A stretch of DNA of 64,000 nucleotides from Bacillus sp. OV322 (GTDB lineage Bacteria; Bacillota; Bacilli; Bacillales; DSM-1321). A program made the position numbers and the translations under genes. Under the pieces are notes generated by a model, which was not told the origin of the DNA, ran no database searches, and saw nothing but the letters and a program-made list of their open reading frames with translations. The stretch is from positions 558,001 through 622,000 of the forward strand of contig NZ_FOMA01000002.1 of NCBI RefSeq assembly GCF_900112495.1. The letters run 5' to 3'. This document shows, in pieces, positions 34,792 through 46,589 of this stretch (position 1 is the first letter of the stretch; each line of letters starts with the position of its first letter).

Positions 34792-35631
34792 ATGAAAAAG
34801 AAAAAGTGGTTTGCAGCTTTTGCGGCTTCGGCGGCACTGGCATTGGGGCTAACAGCCTGCGGAACAAGCGATAGCGGGAAGTCAAGCTCTGATGATAAGA
34901 AACTGATTGTGGGGGCTTCAAATATTCCCCATGCTAAAATATTGGAACAGGCAAAGCCTCTCTTGAAGAAAAAAGGCGTGGATCTTGAAATTAAAGTATT
35001 CCAGGATTACATTCTTCCTAATAAAGCACTTGACAATAAAGAAATTGACGCTAACTATTTCCAGCATATTCCCTACATGGAATCACAGATGAAGGACCAA
35101 GGCTATAAATTTGAAAATGCCGGCGGTATTCATATTGAGCCAATCGGCATCTACTCAAAGAAATATAAAAAACTTCAGGATCTGCCAAAAGGCGGAACCA
35201 TCATCATGAGGGACGCTGTGGCAGATGAAGGCCGCATTCTTTCCATCTTCCAGCAAAATGGACTTATTAAGCTGAAGCCGGGTGTGAAGAAAACAGATGC
35301 AACTATAAAGGATATTGTGGAAAATCCTAAGAAATTAAAATTCCAGCCGAATATTGAAGCAGGTTTATTGCCTCAGGTGTACAAAAAGAATCAGGGCGAT
35401 GCTGTTGTCATCAATGCAAACTATGCACTGGATGCAGGCCTAGACCCGGTACATGACCCAATTGCGGTTGAATCAGGCAAGGATAATCCTTATGTTAATA
35501 TCATCACGGTCCGCAAAGGCGATAAAAACAAAAAAGACATCAAAACGTTAGTTGAAGTTCTGCATTCGAAAAAAATTCAGGATTATATCACGAAAACATA
35601 TAAAGGCGCTGTATTGCCTGTAGATAAATAA
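34792..35631 (+). CDS. metQ: Methionine-binding lipoprotein
   Basis: A 279-residue substrate-binding protein of the NlpA family. The signal peptide ends in LTAC (Cys23), giving a lipid anchor. The family blocks VGASNIPHAKILE, DYILPNKALDNKEIDANYFQHIPYME and VINANYALDAGLDP are clear. TGGAGG precedes the ATG. It is the last gene of the metNIQ operon. Confidence 0.95.
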   Translation: MKKKKWFAAFAASAALALGLTACGTSDSGKSSSDDKKLIVGASNIPHAKILEQAKPLLKKKGVDLEIKVFQDYILPNKALDNKEIDANYFQHIPYMESQMKDQGYKFENAGGIHIEPIGIYSKKYKKLQDLPKGGTIIMRDAVADEGRILSIFQQNGLIKLKPGVKKTDATIKDIVENPKKLKFQPNIEAGLLPQVYKKNQGDAVVINANYALDAGLDPVHDPIAVESGKDNPYVNIITVRKGDKNKKDIKTLVEVLHSKKIQDYITKTYKGAVLPVDK

Positions 35632-35639
35632 GTAAAAGG

Positions 35640-35664
35640 AGCGGCCTATAATGGGCCGCTTTTT
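35640..35664 (+). terminator. Terminator of metNIQ
   Basis: AGCGGCC / GGCCGCT with a T-run, 8 bases after the stop. Confidence 0.88.
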
Positions 35665-35749
35665 ATATGCTTCCCTTGCATTCGTTCCTGCATAGTTGGC
35701 CATTAACCGTCCATACTATGAAGGACAATGAAGCAAGGAGATGAAAGCG

Positions 35750-36112
35750 TTGAATAATGAACCCAGGAATGTAACTGAAAGTGTTCTTCATGATTATAAA
35801 ACCGGAATCGGAGTATTTCTTGAAAAAATGCCCGAACTTGGCAGCAAATTCAATGCATTTACAGAAGCTTGTTTCCAGGAAGGAGCACTTTCTCAAAAAG
35901 AGAAACAGCTGATTGCACTTGGGATAAGCTTATATACACAAGATGAATATTGCATCATTTATCATGTTAAAGGATGTCTTGACCAGGGGGCCAGTGAGCA
36001 GGAAATTCATGAAGCGATTGGCGTAACGGCTGCGTTTGGCGGCGGAGCTGTAATGAGCCAGGCAGTTACCCTTGTACAAGACACCATCCAGGAATTATCG
36101 GAATTTCATTAA
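35750..36112 (+). CDS. yurZ: Carboxymuconolactone decarboxylase/AhpD-like protein (YurZ)
   Basis: A small helical protein of the CMD/AhpD fold, 120 residues from the TTG at 35750 (or 123 from the ATG at 35741). The TTG is favoured because AAGGAG ends 9 bases before it but directly abuts the ATG. The active-site pattern is CxxxH (EYCIIYHVKGCL), which in relatives supports peroxidase or redox activity, although the second cysteine of the usual CxxC is absent. The position between metQ and sufC matches B. subtilis yurZ. Confidence 0.8.
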   Translation: MNNEPRNVTESVLHDYKTGIGVFLEKMPELGSKFNAFTEACFQEGALSQKEKQLIALGISLYTQDEYCIIYHVKGCLDQGASEQEIHEAIGVTAAFGGGAVMSQAVTLVQDTIQELSEFH

Positions 36113-36253
36113 TATGAATGCAAAAGCTTTAATGTTTTTCTGTAAGCTTAAGCAATCAGAGGGTATTTGAAGCAATTCGCCATCCGGCAGCGATTTTCCT
36201 GAGCAAAGCCCATAGGTTACGTTTTAACCCATTTTCATAAGGGTATAAGGACT

Positions 36254-36283
36254 TTGAACAAAGATTTTCACTCATGTTAAAAT
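36254..36283 (+). promoter_or_regulatory. Promoter for the small ORF upstream of suf
   Basis: TTGAAC (36254-36259) and TAAAAT (36278-36283) with an 18-base spacer, about 30 bases upstream of the ribosome site of the small ORF. Confidence 0.5.
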
Positions 36284-36317
36284 TAAGCTGTTCTATAAAA
36301 GATGAAAGGATTGATTC

Positions 36318-36506
36318 ATTATCAACTCTCTAGATTTACAAGTTACAGGTGAAATGGAAAAGGCTATGCAGCAATCACATGGAATTGGCTACAGCGAATA
36401 CAGCAGGAGATTGGATACCCGGATCCAGGTCGAAAAACGAAGAGAGAAAGATTATGAACAAGGCAATCTGTTAGCGAATCATCTTAATCGGAGAATTCAT
36501 TCTTAA
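36318..36506 (+). CDS. Unrecognised small protein, possible ATT start
   Basis: An open frame ends at TAA 36504-36506. From the ATG at 36354 it encodes 50 residues (MEKAMQQSHGIGYSEYSRRL and on). That ATG has no good ribosome site. AAAGGA (36305-36310) is instead placed 7 bases before an ATT at 36318, giving 62 residues, so ATT may be the start. The product is hydrophilic, rich in Arg, Gln and Glu, and probably helical. A sigma-A-like promoter lies upstream and a structured terminator downstream, which supports a real gene. I do not recognise the family. Confidence 0.5.
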   Translation: MINSLDLQVTGEMEKAMQQSHGIGYSEYSRRLDTRIQVEKRREKDYEQGNLLANHLNRRIHS

Positions 36507-36540
36507 TGGATTTTTAAATGAAAATTAAATATGACTGCCT

Positions 36541-36613
36541 CCCGCGGAGATAATGGTGAGTGAATCAAGAAGTATGCTTGATTTCTTAAACTTTATGCAT
36601 CGCGGGTTTTTTT
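36541..36613 (+). terminator. Long structured terminator after the small ORF
   Basis: CCCGCG (36541-36546) pairs with CGCGGG (36601-36606), followed by a run of T. Inside lies a second 7-pair hairpin, AATCAAG-AAGTATG-CTTGATT. The 54-base interior is longer than a usual terminator loop. Confidence 0.7.
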
Positions 36614-36926
36614 ATTGAATAGGCTTCTGTTTTTGAGGAAAAAGAACAGGATTAGAAAGTGCCCGAATGAATAAGCGATATTAAGAGATGCTATAATATG
36701 GAAGGAAGCGGAACACTTATAAATATGCTTTCATTTTGACCGATAAGGGCCATGCGGTGATATCAGGGGATACAGTGAAAATCGCTCTTTATTAGTTGCT
36801 TCCAGATTTCATTTGATATAAGATTGTAATGAGAATAAATTGAGAATCACTTTTGAAAATAAATAGAAGGAAAAATGCGTAATTTTTCAGTCTATTATTA
36901 GGATATTAGTTTACGGAGGTATGAAA
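36614..36926. other. Gap upstream of sufC
   Basis: No ORF is supported. TATAAT-like stretches occur at about 36690 and TATAAG at about 36820, so the suf promoter is probably here, but no single good -35/-10 pair stands out. A TGAGAAT direct repeat at about 36830-36850 is only weakly Fur-box-like. Confidence 0.4.
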
Positions 36927-37712
36927 ATGTCAGGATCAACTTTAACGATTAAAGATCTGCATGTATCAATCGATGGAAAAGAAATTTTAAAAGGGGTTAA
37001 CCTTGAAGTGAAGGGCGGAGAAATCCATGCAATCATGGGCCCGAATGGTACAGGTAAATCTACTCTTTCTTCAGCAATCATGGGACATCCTAAATATGAA
37101 GTAACAAGCGGAAGCATTACATTTGACGGTGAAGACGTTCTGGAAATGGAAGTTGACGAGCGAGCAAGAGTCGGCCTTTTCCTTGCCATGCAGTACCCAA
37201 GTGAAATCAGCGGCGTAACGAACGCGGACTTCCTTCGTTCTGCGATTAACAGCCGACGCGAAGAAGGCGATGAAATTTCATTAATGAAGTTCATCCGCAA
37301 AATGGATGAAAAAATGGAGTTTCTTGAAATGGATGAAGACATGGCACAGCGTTACCTTAATGAAGGATTTTCCGGCGGAGAAAAGAAGCGCAATGAAATT
37401 CTTCAATTAATGATGATTGAGCCTAAAATTGCCATTCTTGACGAAATTGACTCCGGTTTGGATATCGATGCTCTTAAAGTTGTTTCAAAAGGAATCAATC
37501 AAATGCGCAGCGAGGATTTCGGCTGCCTGATCATCACTCACTACCAGCGTTTGCTGAACTACATCACTCCTGATTTTGTCCACATTATGATGCAGGGACG
37601 CGTTGTTAAATCTGGAGGTCCTGAACTGGCACAGCGTCTGGAAGCAGAGGGCTATGATTGGATTAAGCAAGAATTAGGCATTGAAGACGAAACTGTCGGC
37701 CAAGAAGCGTAA
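36927..37712 (+). CDS. sufC: Fe-S cluster assembly ATPase SufC
   Basis: A 261-residue ABC ATPase of the SUF scaffold complex SufBCD. Walker A (MGPNGTGKST), the unusual signature FSGGEKKRNEILQ and Walker B (IAILDEIDSGLD) are clear. The ATG at 36927 is spaced 7 bases from CGGAGGT, whereas the ATG at 36921 touches it; 261 residues is also the usual length. It is the first gene of sufCDSUB. Confidence 0.96.
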   Translation: MSGSTLTIKDLHVSIDGKEILKGVNLEVKGGEIHAIMGPNGTGKSTLSSAIMGHPKYEVTSGSITFDGEDVLEMEVDERARVGLFLAMQYPSEISGVTNADFLRSAINSRREEGDEISLMKFIRKMDEKMEFLEMDEDMAQRYLNEGFSGGEKKRNEILQLMMIEPKIAILDEIDSGLDIDALKVVSKGINQMRSEDFGCLIITHYQRLLNYITPDFVHIMMQGRVVKSGGPELAQRLEAEGYDWIKQELGIEDETVGQEA

Positions 37713-37726
37713 GTAGGGGGATTGGA

Positions 37727-40690
<2,964 letters not shown>

Positions 40691-40759
40691 TAAATGAAGT
40701 TTGAAGCGTTTGGTTTCTTAAAAAGATAAGAAAGTTCAACTCGGCTTTCTTAACCCAGC

Positions 40760-40835
40760 GCCCAGCCCATAAGCGCCATCTGTTATAAGGTGTTATATGC
40801 TTTTGCCGCGGCTGAGCTGGCGGCTGGGCTTTTTA
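40760..40835 (+). terminator. Possible internal terminator between sufU and sufB
   Basis: GCCCAGCC (40760-40767) pairs with GGCTGGGC (40822-40829), followed by TTTTTAA. The interior contains another GC-rich hairpin (CCGCGGCTGAGCTGGCGG). If it works it would lower sufB relative to sufCDSU. The stem is well formed but its loop is long. Confidence 0.5.
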
Positions 40836-40878
40836 AGCGAAACGCTTCATCCATTTATGAAATGGAGGAATATGAACT

Positions 40879-42276
40879 ATGGCTAAGAAAATGCCTGAAA
40901 TCGGCGATTATAAATATGGTTTTGCAGATCGCGATGTGTCGATTTTTCGTTCAAAACGGGGACTTACCAAAGAAATCGTTGAAGAAATCTCACGCATGAA
41001 GGAAGAACCGCAATGGATGCTTGATTTCCGTCTTAAGTCTCTGGAGCATTTTTATAAAATGCCTATGCCTCAATGGGGCGGGGACTTGATGAGCTTAAAC
41101 TTTGATGAAATTACCTATTATGTTAAGCCATCTGAGAAATCCGAAAAGTCATGGGATGAAGTTCCTGAGGAAATTAAACAAACCTTCGATAAATTGGGGA
41201 TTCCTGAAGCTGAGCAAAAATATCTTGCGGGTGTTTCTGCACAGTATGAATCAGAAGTTGTTTATCACAATATGAAGGAAGATCTTGAAGAAATGGGAAT
41301 TGTCTTTAAAGACACTGATTCCGCTCTTAAAGAAAATGAAGACATTTTCCGCGAGCACTTCGGAAAAACCATTCCTCCAACAGATAATAAGTTCGCTGCA
41401 TTGAATTCTGCTGTCTGGTCCGGGGGCTCATTCATTTACGTGCCAAAGGGCATAAAAGTGGATACTCCGCTTCAAGCTTATTTCCGGATTAACTCAGAAA
41501 ACATGGGACAATTCGAACGTACGCTAATCATTGTTGATGAAGGTGCACATGTTCATTATGTCGAAGGCTGTACAGCACCAGTTTACACGACGAACTCCCT
41601 TCACAGCGCAGTAGTTGAAATCGTAATTAAGAAGGACGCATACTGCCGTTATACAACTATCCAGAACTGGGCGAACAATGTCTATAACCTGGTTACTAAG
41701 CGCGCTGTTTGTGATGCAAATGCAACAATGGAATGGATTGACGGAAACATTGGTTCTAAGTTAACCATGAAATATCCGGCAGTCATCCTAAAAGGCGAAG
41801 GCGCCCGCGGCATGACCCTTTCCATTGCAATTGCAGGAAAAGGGCAGCACCAGGATGCTGGAGCTAAAATGACCCACCTTGCACCAAACACATCATCAAC
41901 TATTGTGTCTAAATCCATCTCTAAGCATGGCGGAAAAGTCACATATCGCGGAATTGTGCACTTCGGCCGTAAAGCAGATGGCGCACGTGCCAACATCGAG
42001 TGCGACACATTAATCATGGATAATCAGTCTACTTCTGATACGATCCCTTACAATGAAATTCTTAACGACAACATTTCCCTTGAGCATGAAGCGAAGGTTT
42101 CCAAGGTTTCAGAAGAGCAGTTGTTCTATCTGATGAGCCGCGGAGTTTCTCAACAGGAAGCAACTGAAATGATCGTCATGGGCTTCATTGAACCATTCAC
42201 AAAAGAACTTCCTATGGAATATGCGGTTGAAATGAACCGTCTGATCAAGTTCGAGATGGAAGGCTCTATCGGATAA
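40879..42276 (+). CDS. sufB: Fe-S cluster assembly scaffold protein SufB
   Basis: A 465-residue SufB, the main scaffold on which clusters are built. [18 protein letters not shown], the VEGCTAP cysteine loop and [21 protein letters not shown] are diagnostic. TGGAGGAATATGAACT precedes the ATG. It is separated from sufU by an unusually large 188-base gap. Confidence 0.97.
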   Translation: MAKKMPEIGDYKYGFADRDVSIFRSKRGLTKEIVEEISRMKEEPQWMLDFRLKSLEHFYKMPMPQWGGDLMSLNFDEITYYVKPSEKSEKSWDEVPEEIKQTFDKLGIPEAEQKYLAGVSAQYESEVVYHNMKEDLEEMGIVFKDTDSALKENEDIFREHFGKTIPPTDNKFAALNSAVWSGGSFIYVPKGIKVDTPLQAYFRINSENMGQFERTLIIVDEGAHVHYVEGCTAPVYTTNSLHSAVVEIVIKKDAYCRYTTIQNWANNVYNLVTKRAVCDANATMEWIDGNIGSKLTMKYPAVILKGEGARGMTLSIAIAGKGQHQDAGAKMTHLAPNTSSTIVSKSISKHGGKVTYRGIVHFGRKADGARANIECDTLIMDNQSTSDTIPYNEILNDNISLEHEAKVSKVSEEQLFYLMSRGVSQQEATEMIVMGFIEPFTKELPMEYAVEMNRLIKFEMEGSIG

Positions 42277-42285
42277 TTATTTTAT

Positions 42286-42326
42286 TAAAAAGCTGTCATT
42301 AAGATCATCTTAATGGCAGCTTTTTT
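42286..42326. terminator. Terminator of the suf operon
   Basis: A long stem (AAAAGCTGTCATTAAGA with TCTTAATGGCAGCTTTT) and T-run, also able to serve the convergent xylB. Confidence 0.92.
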
Positions 42327-42397
42327 GCTTGGAATTCAGTATGATTGTCCGGGTATCACTTTCTGGAAACCTATAATCAGTATATTTTGGGGAAGGA

Positions 42398-43900
42398 TTA
42401 CTGATTTGATTTAAAATCAAATAATCCGTGATTTATTGATGCTGTATGCGGATAGATATTTTTATAAAACTGGAAAAGTTCCTGATAGCGCAGGACATTG
42501 TTTGGTATGGGCTCATAAACGGCATCTGATGATGTAAAACGCTCTGTACACTCCTTAAGGGATGAAAACCACTTTAAACCAGCTGCAGCAAGCATAGCGG
42601 CCCCCATTGCAGGTCCCTGTTCGCTTTTCAGTTTGATAATTTTAGTATTGAAAATATCTGCCTGAATCTGCAGCCATAGCTCATTTTTAGCCCCGCCTCC
42701 CGTTGAGACCACGATATCAATCTTTTTTCCTTTAGTGCGGAAAATCTCTACTGTTTCATTAATGGAAAAGACAATGCCTTCTAGCACAGCACGGGTGAAA
42801 TCATTTTTTTTATGGGTACTGTCAATCCCAGTGAAAGTGCCTCTGATTTTTGCATCCGCATGTGGTGTCCTTTCACCGGCAAGGTAGGGTGCAAATAATA
42901 GGCCGTTTGCTCCAATTGGTGATGCAGAAGCTTTTTCAATAAGACCATCAAAGCTTTCATTTTCTGCAAATGTATTTTTGAACCAGGTCAGGCTGTGCCC
43001 TGCAGAGAGTGTGACACCCATGCTATAGCAGGCATCCTTTTCTCCGTGATTGAACAAGTGCACCTTCCCGTCATAGCTTGTGGCGGTGTTTTCTTCATAT
43101 GATAAAAATACGCCCGATGTGCCAATGCTGCAGAGTGCCTTGCCTTCTGACAGGATGCCTGCCCCAATTGCACCGCAAGCATTATCAGCGCCGCCTGCGA
43201 ATACTTTTACTTCAGGTGAAAGACCTGTAATGCTTGCGATTTCAGGAAGTATTTCTCCTGTATGGTCGTCTGAATTTACAAGAGGAGGACAGATATCAGC
43301 TGGAAGTTCGAAAGTGCGGATAATGTCCGTACTCCATGCCTTATTCTCAAGATCTAGCAAAAGTGTTCCCGATGCATCTGAAAACTCGCTATGAAGAGTG
43401 CCTGTCAGACGGAAACGGAGATAATCCTTCGGAAGCAAAAAAACGTCGGTTTTTTCAAAACTCTCAGGTTCATGCTCCTTCACCCAGAGAAGTTTAGGCA
43501 GCGTGAATCCTTCTAGAGCAGGATTTTTGGTGATTTCCATAAGCCTGCTGCCCATTTTGTGCTCAATCTCCCTGCATTGCATCGTCGTTCTAGTGTCATT
43601 CCAAAGAATCGCATTCCGGATGACCTTATGATTTTCATCCAGTAAAACAAGGCCATGCATTTGGCCTGAAAAGCTCAGTCCTTCAATATCCCGGGGATTG
43701 GCGCCTCCTTCATCCATAAGCTGCTTCAACGCCTGTATGGTTTTCTCAACCCACTCCTCGGGATCTTGTTCACTATACCCGGGTTCAGGCTGTATAAGAG
43801 GATATTGCTTAGTGGCTGAATGCTGCACAATCCCATCCTGATCAACTAGAACAACCTTCACAGAACTTGTACCCAAATCAACTCCGATCACATACTTCAT
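42398..43900 (-). CDS. xylB: Xylulokinase-type FGGY sugar kinase
   Basis: A 500-residue FGGY kinase. The N-terminal ATPase motif GVDLGTSSVK, SFSGQMHGLV, LWNDTRT and GGADNACGAIGAG are those of xylulokinases, which phosphorylate D-xylulose; related sugars such as gluconate cannot be fully excluded. The ATG at 43900 follows AGGAGGT by the right distance. The gene is alone: xylA, a transporter and a XylR-type regulator are not in the window. It interrupts an otherwise conserved sufB-yunF neighbourhood. Confidence 0.88.
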   Translation of the reverse strand: MKYVIGVDLGTSSVKVVLVDQDGIVQHSATKQYPLIQPEPGYSEQDPEEWVEKTIQALKQLMDEGGANPRDIEGLSFSGQMHGLVLLDENHKVIRNAILWNDTRTTMQCREIEHKMGSRLMEITKNPALEGFTLPKLLWVKEHEPESFEKTDVFLLPKDYLRFRLTGTLHSEFSDASGTLLLDLENKAWSTDIIRTFELPADICPPLVNSDDHTGEILPEIASITGLSPEVKVFAGGADNACGAIGAGILSEGKALCSIGTSGVFLSYEENTATSYDGKVHLFNHGEKDACYSMGVTLSAGHSLTWFKNTFAENESFDGLIEKASASPIGANGLLFAPYLAGERTPHADAKIRGTFTGIDSTHKKNDFTRAVLEGIVFSINETVEIFRTKGKKIDIVVSTGGGAKNELWLQIQADIFNTKIIKLKSEQGPAMGAAMLAAAGLKWFSSLKECTERFTSSDAVYEPIPNNVLRYQELFQFYKNIYPHTASINHGLFDFKSNQ

Positions 43901-44003
43901 CTTCAAACCTCCTAAATAAAATAAATAGCGGGCACGCTAAAAAAGAAACCTGCATTCAAATTCACTCTTATAAACCATTATACCAACATTGGGAAATGAA
44001 CTG

Positions 44004-44028
44004 GGAAATGGGGTCTGACCCCATTTCC
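44004..44028. repeat. Perfect palindrome, family C repeat, copy 1
   Basis: GGAAATGGGGTC-T-GACCCCATTTCC, a 12-1-12 palindrome in the gap between xylB and yunF. Confidence 0.8.
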
Positions 44029-44122
44029 GGTGAAAAAGTAAATACGCGGAACCCGCTCCACCCGTACATTTCCTGATTTAAAGCTTGAAAAACAGGGTAG
44101 AAGATACAAAGGGAAATACTCG

Positions 44123-44142
44123 GGAAATGGGGTCTGACCCCA
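44123..44142. repeat. Family C repeat, copy 2 next to the yunF ribosome site
   Basis: The same GGAAATGGGGTCTGACCCCA block recurs, but the right arm is then broken by AAAGGAGGG, the ribosome site of yunF. Confidence 0.75.
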
Positions 44143-44159
44143 AAAGGAGGGCAAGCTGT

Positions 44160-45005
44160 ATGATTTATGTGGGTGTGACAGGATGGGGGGATCATGATTC
44201 TTTGTTTTCTGGGAATGTGGCTGGGCGGGATAGGCTGAAGGTGTATGGTTCGCATTTTCCTGCTGTTGAGGTGGATGCTTCCTTTTATGCGGTTCAGCCT
44301 AAGCGGAATACAGATAAGTGGGTGCGTGATACACCGGAGTCTTTTCGGTTTATTGTAAAGGCATATCAAGGGATGACAGGGCACCAGCGTGGCGAAAATC
44401 CGTTTTCGAATAAAAGTGATATGTTCGCAGCGTTCAGGGAATCCTTAAAGTCTTATAGTGAAGCAGGAAAGCTGGCTATGGTTCTTTTTCAGTTTCCGCC
44501 ATGGTTCGACTGCAGCAAGGAGAATGTAGATTACCTGCGCTGGTGCAAACAGGAGATGAATGGCATTCCATCGGCTCTGGAGTTCCGCAATAATACGTGG
44601 TTCCTCCCGCATATGTATGACAAAACCCTTGCTTTTATGAAGGAGGAAGGCTGGATACACACTGTTTGTGATGAACCGCAGGCAGGAGAAGGTTCTGTGC
44701 CTATAGTTCTTCAGTCCAGCAATCCGGAGGCAGCACTGGTCCGGTTTCATGGAAGAAATGTTCACGGCTGGAACAAGCCGTCTTCAGGAAATTGGAGAGA
44801 AGTCCGCTATTTGTACCGCTATAATAAACAGGAGCTTCAGGAATGGGCAAGTAAAATTAAACTCCTGCAAAAGAATAGTAAGGATGTTTACGTGCTGTTC
44901 AATAACAATTCCGGCGGGGATGCTGCCGGCAATGCGAAAGAAATGATTGACCTTCTTGACCTTACCTATATGGGGCTTGCTCCAAAACAGCTTGATCTGT
45001 TTTAA
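44160..45005 (+). CDS. yunF: DUF72 family protein (YunF)
   Basis: A 281-residue TIM-barrel protein of the DUF72 family. MIYVGVTGWGDHD, VEVDASFYAVQ, FKA-like YQGMTGH and RFHGRN are typical. The function is unproven; a nuclease or sugar-related role has been suggested for relatives. The ATG at 44160 follows GGAGGG; the longer upstream frame would run through the family C repeat and is rejected. Confidence 0.87.
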   Translation: MIYVGVTGWGDHDSLFSGNVAGRDRLKVYGSHFPAVEVDASFYAVQPKRNTDKWVRDTPESFRFIVKAYQGMTGHQRGENPFSNKSDMFAAFRESLKSYSEAGKLAMVLFQFPPWFDCSKENVDYLRWCKQEMNGIPSALEFRNNTWFLPHMYDKTLAFMKEEGWIHTVCDEPQAGEGSVPIVLQSSNPEAALVRFHGRNVHGWNKPSSGNWREVRYLYRYNKQELQEWASKIKLLQKNSKDVYVLFNNNSGGDAAGNAKEMIDLLDLTYMGLAPKQLDLF

Positions 45006-45161
45006 CGGCAAGAAACTGAAAAGAATAATGAATAGAACCGTTCTCTTTTCTGGAAACAGCCATGGTGGTATGATGGTAGCGTAGGCGGAGTTCCACACAT
45101 CAGCCATAAAAGACATCTAAACATTGGCATTTACTATCTGGCAGGAAATGGGGTAATTCAT

Positions 45162-46532
45162 GTGTCAGAGAATATACATATTTATCATACAAATGATCTT
45201 CACAGCCATTTTGAAAACTGGCCCAGGATTGAATCATTTTTGAAGAAAAGAAAACAGCTTCACCATGATGCAGGAGAAGAGTGCCTGATCATGGATATTG
45301 GAGACCATGTGGACCGGTGGCATCCTTTCACGGAAGGCACAATGGGAAAGGGAAACGTAGAACTTTTAAATGAGGCAGGCTATCAATATGCGGCCATAGG
45401 GAACAACGAAGGCATCACACTTCCTCACAATGACCTGGACTCTTTGTACGAATCCGCTTCCTTTAAGGTGCTCGCTGCCAACATTTACGATAAAAACGGC
45501 GATCGGCCAGCCTGGGCCAAACCTTATAGCATCCATACAACAAAAATGGGAACGAAAATTGCTTTAATCGGGCTAACAGCCTATTTCCAAAAATTCTATT
45601 CTGCATTGGGCTGGGATATCACCGATCCTTATGAGGAGTTAAAAAAACAGCTCGATGAAATAAAAGATAAAGCACATGTCATCGTATTGCTTTCACACTT
45701 AGGCATTCATGATGATGAAAGAATTGCAGAAGAGCATCCTGAAATCGACGTCATTTTAGGTGCACATACCCATCATGTACTTCATGAAGGAAAAATCATA
45801 AAAAATACCCTGCTATGCGGCGGCGGCAAATTCGGCTATTATGTTGGCCAGGCTGACTTGGCTGTTTCCGATGACCGCCGTGTAGTCCGCAAGACAGCAC
45901 GGCTCTACGATACAAATTCTTTACCTGCCGATTCTTTGGAATCATCATATATTGAAGAAATTAATAAAAAAGGGGAAAGCCTTCTTCAGGAAAAGTGCGT
46001 AACACTGCCATACCCCTTAGAAAATAAATGGTTTGAAGCCTCTTCACTTTCGCTGATACTGTGTGAATCATTGAAGGAGTGGACAAAGGCGGATTGTGCT
46101 TTTATAAATGCAGGCCTGCTTCTGGACGGACTGCCTGCAGGTGATGTCACAAAAGGCGACATTCACCGGATTTGTCCGCACCCGATTAATCCGTGCATTG
46201 CAGAGCTGTCGGGCAGTGAATTGAAAGAAATTCTGATGCAGTCCATGAATGAAGAATGGCCGCATATACAGGTGAAAGGATTCGGCTTCCGGGGCAAAAT
46301 GATGGGAATCATGCTTTATGAAGGAATTGAATTCACTTCACCTAAAGAAATCATGATAAATGGAGAGAAACTGAATCCAGCAGGCAGATACAGGCTGGCG
46401 CTTCCTGATATGTTTACGTTTGGTTATTTCTTTCCGCATTTAAAACGAACAGAGGATAAAGAGTATCTTCTGCCTGAATTTATGAGAGATATCCTTGAAT
46501 GGAAATTGAAAAAAATGTTTCCTTTAACATAA
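45162..46532 (+). CDS. yunD: Metallophosphoesterase / 5'-nucleotidase family protein (YunD)
   Basis: A 456-residue protein with a calcineurin-like phosphoesterase domain (HTNDLHSHFEN, GDHVDRWHP, GNNEG, LSHLG, GAHTHH) and a 5'-nucleotidase C-terminal domain (about residues 280-440). It should hydrolyse phosphoester bonds in nucleotides. No signal peptide is seen, so it is probably cytoplasmic. It starts at GTG with GGGG 8 bases upstream. The position next to yunC fits B. subtilis. Confidence 0.87.
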   Translation: MSENIHIYHTNDLHSHFENWPRIESFLKKRKQLHHDAGEECLIMDIGDHVDRWHPFTEGTMGKGNVELLNEAGYQYAAIGNNEGITLPHNDLDSLYESASFKVLAANIYDKNGDRPAWAKPYSIHTTKMGTKIALIGLTAYFQKFYSALGWDITDPYEELKKQLDEIKDKAHVIVLLSHLGIHDDERIAEEHPEIDVILGAHTHHVLHEGKIIKNTLLCGGGKFGYYVGQADLAVSDDRRVVRKTARLYDTNSLPADSLESSYIEEINKKGESLLQEKCVTLPYPLENKWFEASSLSLILCESLKEWTKADCAFINAGLLLDGLPAGDVTKGDIHRICPHPINPCIAELSGSELKEILMQSMNEEWPHIQVKGFGFRGKMMGIMLYEGIEFTSPKEIMINGEKLNPAGRYRLALPDMFTFGYFFPHLKRTEDKEYLLPEFMRDILEWKLKKMFPLT

Positions 46533-46589
46533 ATCATCAGCAATACTGCTTCCTTTCTTCATAAATATAGAAGAAAGGAGTGGATGGAA

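Noticed and set aside
36825..36860. A Fur box upstream of sufC
   Set aside because: The TGAGAAT repeats are direct rather than inverted and match the consensus poorly.
45025..45060. A LexA box near GAACCGTTC upstream of yunD
   Set aside because: The GAAC and GTTC halves overlap and lack the 4-base spacer of the Bacillus LexA site.
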